A stretch of 64,000 nt of DNA from CAIWHR01 sp963713275 (GTDB lineage: Bacteria > Pseudomonadota > Gammaproteobacteria > Burkholderiales > Casimicrobiaceae), in NCBI GenBank assembly GCA_963713275.1, contig CAVQLG010000024.1:1-64000 (forward strand). Reading direction: 5' to 3'. This document shows, piece after piece, positions 57,899 to 64,000 of the stretch. The notes beneath the pieces are model-generated. The model was not told the DNA's origin and ran no database searches. It saw nothing but the letters and a program-made list of their open reading frames with translations. Each line of letters begins with the position of its first letter. Position 1 is the stretch's first letter. A program made the position numbers and the translations under genes.

Positions 57899-57909
<11 letters not shown>
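57169..57909 (-). CDS. ftsQ: Cell division protein FtsQ
   Basis: The protein has 246 aa. A short cytoplasmic N-terminus, one transmembrane helix (ALALTLLAAALLAWGVGSWL), a POTRA domain (PMFGIREVVVTAALQRASAP) and the beta domain with VAWVRNVALRRQWPHRLEVT and IEEHEPLARWNDAGLVNEQG. It links early and late divisome proteins through FtsL/FtsB. It overlaps ddl by 11 bp. Confidence 0.95.
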
Positions 57910-58812
<903 letters not shown>

Positions 58813-58816
<4 letters not shown>

Positions 58817-59756
58817 GGCGCGGCCTCCTTCCCCGGCTGCACCCGGCGCGCCTCGCCCACGATTCGCACTTCCGTCTCCAGCAGGATCCCCGTCCGCTCG
58901 CGCACCGTGGCGCGCACGTGCTCGATCAGCGCCTCGATGTCGGCGGCGCGGCCGGCGCCGCCGGGATTGACGATGAAGTTCGCGTGCTTCTCCGACACGC
59001 GCGCCCCGCCGATCGCGTAGCCCTTGAGCCCGCAGCGCTCGATCAGCCTCGCCGCGTAGTCGCCCTCGGGGTTGCGGAACACGCTGCCGGCGTTGGGCAG
59101 ATTGAGCGGCTGCGTGTCGATGCGCCGCTGCAGGAGCTCCTTGATCCGCGCGCGTGCGGCGCGCCCGTCGCCCGCCGGGAACGCCAACCACCCCGCGGTG
59201 AAGATGCCGTCCGGCGCGCGGCCGTCGGCGCGTCGCACGCTGCGGTAGCCGACCCGGTAGGCCTCCGGCGCGCGCTCGACGAAGGCGCCGCCACGTTCCA
59301 GCACCTCGACCCGGACGACGAACTCCCACGTCTGGGCGCCGTAGCAGCCGGCGTTCATCGCCAGCGCGCCGCCGACCGTGCCGGGAATGCCGGCGAGGAA
59401 CTCGGCGCCGGCGCGGTCGTGCAGCGCGGCGAAGCGCGCGACCTTGGGGCTCGCGACCCCGGCGCCTGCGCGGATGATGCCGTCGCGCAGCTCCAGCGAG
59501 GAGAGCGCGGGATGCAGCACGACCACCGTGCCGCGCACGCCGCCGTCGCGCACGAGCAGATTGCTGCCGAGGCCCACGACGGTCAGCGGCTCGTCCGCCG
59601 GGAGCTGGCGCACGAACGCCGCGAGGTCGTCGCGATCGGCGGGCCGATACAGCCGGTCGGCGCGGCCGCCGCAGCGCCAGCTCGTGTAGCGGGCGAGCGA
59701 AGCGTCGTGCGCCAGCATGCCGCGCAGCGCGTCGAAGCGGAGCGGCTCGTGCATCA

Positions 59757-59760
<4 letters not shown>
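58813..59760 (-). CDS. murB: UDP-N-acetylenolpyruvoylglucosamine reductase MurB
   Basis: The protein is about 315 aa. Three consecutive ATG codons at 59760, 59757 and 59754 leave the exact start open. FAD-binding YTSWRCGGRADRLYRPADRD and LTVVGLGSNLLVRDGG; catalytic region VGYRSVRRADGRAPDG and PNAGSVFRNPEGDYAARLIE (catalytic Ser); KHANFIVNPGGAGRAADIEA. It reduces the enolpyruvyl group to form UDP-MurNAc. The first codons overlap the murC stop. Confidence 0.96.
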
Positions 59761-61141
<1,381 letters not shown>

Positions 61142-61145
<4 letters not shown>

Positions 61146-62224
61146 GCCCGCGACCCTTCGGCGATGCAGGCGTCGGCGACGCGATGCGCCGCGTCGGCAC
61201 GGCCGAGCGCGCGTGCCGCGCACGCCAGCGCCAGGAGCCGCGGACGGTCGAGCCCCTGCAGCCGCGCGGCCAGCGCCGCGGGCGTCAATTCCGCCTGCGG
61301 CAGGCACAGCGCCGCCCCGGCGTCGACGAGGAACCGGGCGTTGGCGCTCTGCTCGTCGGCGATCGCCCCCGGAAGCGGCACGATCAGCGCGCCGATGCCG
61401 ACTGCGGCGAGCTCGGCGACGGTGAGCGCGCCGCCGCGGCAGATCACGAAGTCGGCGGCGGCGTAGCGCGCCGCCATGTCGTCGATGAACGGCAGGCACT
61501 CTGCGTCCACGCCCGCCTTCGCGTACGCGGCGAGCAACGCGTCGATGTGCTGCGCCCCGGCCTGATGGACGACGAGCGGCCGACGCTCGACCGGCAGGAG
61601 TGCCAGCGCGGCCGGAACGTGTTCGTTGAGCGCCCGGGCGCCGAGGCTGCCGCCCACGACCAGCAACCGCCACGGGCCCGTGCGTGCGGCGAAGCGGATC
61701 TCCGGAGCCGGAAGGGCCGCGATGTCGCTGCGCAGCGGATTGCCGACCCACGCGCTGCGCTTGGCATGCGCACCGCGCATCGCGCCGGGAAAGCCCAGCA
61801 GGATGCGGTCGGCGCCGTAGGCGAGCACCCGGTTGGCGAGCCCCGCCACGGCGTTGGCGTCGTGGATGACGAGCGGCCGGCCGGACGCGACCCCCATCAG
61901 CGCGCCCGGGAACGAGGCGAAACCGCCGAAGCCCAGCACGACGTTCGGCCGCCGCCGGCGGATGACGCGCCACGCTTCGAGGCACGCCGCGAGGAGCGCG
62001 TACGGGCCGAGCAGCAGCGTCTTGAGCCCCTTGCCGCGAACGCCGCGGAACGAGATCGCCTCGAAATCGACGCCGTGCTGCGGCACGAGCCTTGCCTCCA
62101 TCCCCTCGCGCGTGCCGAGCCAGAACACGCCCCAGCCGCGCGCGATGAGCTCGGCCGCCACGGCGAGCCCGGGAAAGACGTGCCCGCCGGTGCCGCCGGT
62201 GGTGATCATCACCGTGCCGCTCAT
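61142..62224 (-). CDS. murG: Undecaprenyl-PP-MurNAc-pentapeptide GlcNAc transferase MurG
   Basis: The protein has 360 aa. MITTGGTGGHVFPGLAVAAE (glycine-rich loop 1), VLGFGGFASFPGALMGVASG (loop 2), IHDANAVAGLANRVLAYGAD, LLVVGGSLGARALNEHVPAA (loop 3) and DFVICRGGALTVAELAAVGI (donor-binding region). It makes lipid II on the inner face of the membrane. About 90 bp, containing a strong hairpin, separate it from ftsW. Confidence 0.96.
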
Positions 62225-62234
62225 GCCGCGGCCT

Positions 62235-62257
62235 TGACTTGCGCGCCGCGCAAGTCA
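62235..62257. terminator. Hairpin between ftsW and murG
   Basis: TGACTTGCGCG and CGCGCAAGTCA form a perfect 11-bp dyad with a 1-base centre (or 9 bp with a 5-base loop). No T-run follows, so it may be an attenuator or RNA-stability element within the operon rather than a terminator. Confidence 0.5.
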
Positions 62258-62316
62258 GCCTCCACCGAAATCGGCGCGCTGTGCTCAAGTGGCACACTCG
62301 GTCCTCGAAGCGCAGC

Positions 62317-63561
62317 TCATTCGTTGAACCCCCTGAGCAAACGCCGATTTTCATAATCCACGCGCAGCAGGATCGCGACCGCGATGCAATTGGCGACGAT
62401 GCCCGAACCGCCGAAGGACAGCAGCGGCAGCGTCAGCCCCTTGGTCGGCAGCACGCCCATGTTGACGCCGATGTTGATGAACGCCTGCACCCCGAACCAG
62501 ACGCCGATCCCCTGCACGGTCAGCGCGGCGAAAGCGCGGTCGAGCAGCATCGCCTGACGGGCGATCGCGTAGCTGCGGAACAGCAGCCAGGCGAACAGCG
62601 CGAGCACCGTCAGCACGCCGGCGAGACCGAGCTCCTCGGCGAGGACGGCGACGAGGAAGTCGGTGTGCGCCTCGGGCAGGAACATGAGCTTCTCGACGCT
62701 CGAGCCCAGGCCGACCCCGTGCCATTCGCCCCGGCCGAACGCGATCAGCGCGTGCGAGAGCTGATAGCCCTTGCCGTACGGATCGGCCCACGGATCGAGG
62801 AAAGTCGTCAGCCGGTGCAGCCGGTAGGGTGCCGCGATCAGGATCGCGCCCAGCACCGCCGGCAGGAGCGCGATGAGCGGAACGAGGATGCGCCAGTCGA
62901 GCCCGCCGAGGAACAGGATGCCGAACGCGATCGCGACGATGACGACGAAGGCGCCGAAGTCGGGCTCGAGCAGCAGCAGCCCGCCGGTTGCTCCCATCAC
63001 GGCGAGCAGCGGCAGGAAGCCGCGGAGCAGCGTCTGCCGCATCGGCTGTCGCGCGTGCAGGAATTCCGCCTTGCGCACGGCGTAGCTCGCCGCGTAGAGG
63101 ACGACGGCGAGCTTCATGAACTCCGAGGGTTGCACGTTGATCACGTAAAGCGACAGCCAGCGCCGCGCGCCGTTGACGGACTTGCCGATGCCCGGGATCA
63201 GCACCAGCACCAGGAGCGCGAGGCCGGCGACGAACAGCCAGGGGGCTAGCCCCTGCCAGGCCTTCATGGGAATCTGGAACGCGACGTAGGCGCAGGCGAC
63301 GCCGATGGCGAGGAACAGCCCGTGCCGCGCGAGGAAGTACCAGGTCCGATAACCGGTGTGCGGCGACGCCTCGGCCGTCGCGATCGACGCCGAGTAGACC
63401 ATCACCAGGCCGATCGCGAGCAGCAGCAGCGCCGCCCAGGCGAGCGACCCGTCGTACGGGCGCAGTGCGCGCGGGTTGGGCGCGACCGGCACCTTCATGC
63501 CCAGCGATCTCAACACCTCGAGCGGCTTGATCGTCGCCGTCGCCGCGACATCCCTACGCAT
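62317..63561 (-). CDS. ftsW: Lipid II polymerase FtsW (SEDS family)
   Basis: The protein has 414 aa with about ten transmembrane helices. WAALLLLAIGLVMVYSASIA, GIGKSVNGARRWLSLYVINV, QPSEFMKLAVVLYAASYAVR, LLLLEPDFGAFVVIVAIAFG (catalytic Asp loop), AEELGLAGVLTVLALFAWLL and LPTKGLTLPLLSFGGSGIVA are SEDS signatures. It polymerises septal glycan together with FtsI. The ATG at 63561 is taken as the start; it overlaps the murD end by 8 bp. Confidence 0.96.
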   Translation of the reverse strand: MRRDVAATATIKPLEVLRSLGMKVPVAPNPRALRPYDGSLAWAALLLLAIGLVMVYSASIATAEASPHTGYRTWYFLARHGLFLAIGVACAYVAFQIPMKAWQGLAPWLFVAGLALLVLVLIPGIGKSVNGARRWLSLYVINVQPSEFMKLAVVLYAASYAVRKAEFLHARQPMRQTLLRGFLPLLAVMGATGGLLLLEPDFGAFVVIVAIAFGILFLGGLDWRILVPLIALLPAVLGAILIAAPYRLHRLTTFLDPWADPYGKGYQLSHALIAFGRGEWHGVGLGSSVEKLMFLPEAHTDFLVAVLAEELGLAGVLTVLALFAWLLFRSYAIARQAMLLDRAFAALTVQGIGVWFGVQAFINIGVNMGVLPTKGLTLPLLSFGGSGIVANCIAVAILLRVDYENRRLLRGFNE

Positions 63562-64000
63562 GGCAGCCTCCTCCCTGCAAATCGCGCACTGCCGCGACGA
63601 AGCGCTCGCCACGCTCGACGTAGTTGCCGAACTGGTCGAGGCTCGCGCACGCCGGGGACAGCAGCACCGTGTCGCCGGGCCGCGCCACCGTCCGCGCGCG
63701 CCGCACCGCCGCGTCGAGCGTGCCGCAGCGCTCGACCGCCGCGCGGCCGCCGGCCAGCGCCCGTTCGATTTGCGGCGCGTCGCGACCGATCAGCAGCACC
63801 GCACGGCAATGCGCATCGACAGCGGCCGCGAGCGGCGCGAAGTCCTGGCCCTTGCCGTCGCCGCCGGCGATCAGCACGACCGCTCGCGACGCGCCTTCGA
63901 GCGCCGCCAGCGTCGCCGCGACCGTCGTGCCCTTCGAGTCGTTGACCCAGAGCACGCCGTCGATCTCGGTCACGCGCTGCATCCGGTGCGGCAGCCCCTC
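63554..64000 (-). CDS. murD: UDP-N-acetylmuramoylalanine--D-glutamate ligase MurD (C-terminal part)
   Basis: The frame is open to the right window edge. About 148 C-terminal residues are present: LPHRMQRVTEIDGVLWVNDS, KGTTVAATLAALEG, VVLIAGGDGKGQDFAPLAAA and VLLSPACASLDQFGNYVERG followed by ERF. These are the MurD C-terminal domain motifs (DSKGT, LIAGGDGKG, SPACASxDxF). It adds D-Glu to UDP-MurNAc-L-Ala. The N-terminal part lies outside the window. Confidence 0.96.
   Translation of the reverse strand, partial: EGLPHRMQRVTEIDGVLWVNDSKGTTVAATLAALEGASRAVVLIAGGDGKGQDFAPLAAAVDAHCRAVLLIGRDAPQIERALAGGRAAVERCGTLDAAVRRARTVARPGDTVLLSPACASLDQFGNYVERGERFVAAVRDLQGGGCHA

Noticed and set aside
62235..62257. 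Rho-independent terminator splitting the mur-fts operon
   Set aside because: The hairpin is strong but no T-run follows on either strand, so it is listed only as a hairpin with modest confidence.

Overview
The window is a high-GC chromosomal segment from a betaproteobacterium. The main evidence is the minus-strand division and cell-wall block at 51-64 kb (murD, ftsW, murG, murC, murB, ddl, ftsQ, ftsA, ftsZ, lpxC), followed by an M23 peptidase gene, secA, argJ, a DUF815 ATPase and a Nudix-ThiE fusion, with pilD, coaE and zapD (a beta/gamma FtsZ partner) further along. I cannot name the genus. No tRNA, rRNA or CRISPR array was seen.

Layout. (1) 0-11 kb is a graveyard of mobile elements: pieces of several transposases, a Dam-type methylase, a DUF4338 (DruA-like) gene fused in frame to an ISAs1-type transposase and split by an ORF-less group II intron, a complete IS21-family element, an IS630 remnant, and two group II introns in tandem, one complete with its reverse transcriptase and one with its maturase gene internally deleted. 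(2) 11.5-14.9 kb carries an orphan NqrF-like flavoprotein, a CBS-domain protein and an abnormal FixJ-like regulator. (3) 14.9-19.2 kb is an ISKra4-type transposon carrying its own DUF4338 gene. It abuts an IS91-type transposase pseudogene that contains a second copy of the 757-bp ORF-less intron. (4) 19.8-33.5 kb is an ion-homeostasis region: a divergent FixJ/MASE1-kinase pair, a large Mrp-type antiporter operon with three NuoL/M/N-like subunits, a universal stress protein and a P-type cation ATPase. (5) 33.7-36.2 kb holds a malic enzyme gene cut by tyrosine-recombinase debris, and the N-terminal half of the transposase family whose C-terminal half opens the window. (6) 36.2-40.8 kb is a small integrative island (integrase, AlpA, DUF1376, ParB-like, truncated helicase) next to zapD. 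(7) 40.8-64 kb is the conserved housekeeping region.

Two themes stand out. DUF4338 genes are coupled to two unrelated transposase families (in-frame fusion to ISAs1, 4-bp overlap with ISKra4), which suggests a transposition role. The 757-bp intron copies can be bounded to the base, because removing each restores the interrupted host ORF.

Caution: single-base frameshifts occur in the Mrp subunits, the P-type ATPase, the ParB-like gene and also coaE. CoaE is essential, so some of these frameshifts may be assembly indels rather than gene decay.
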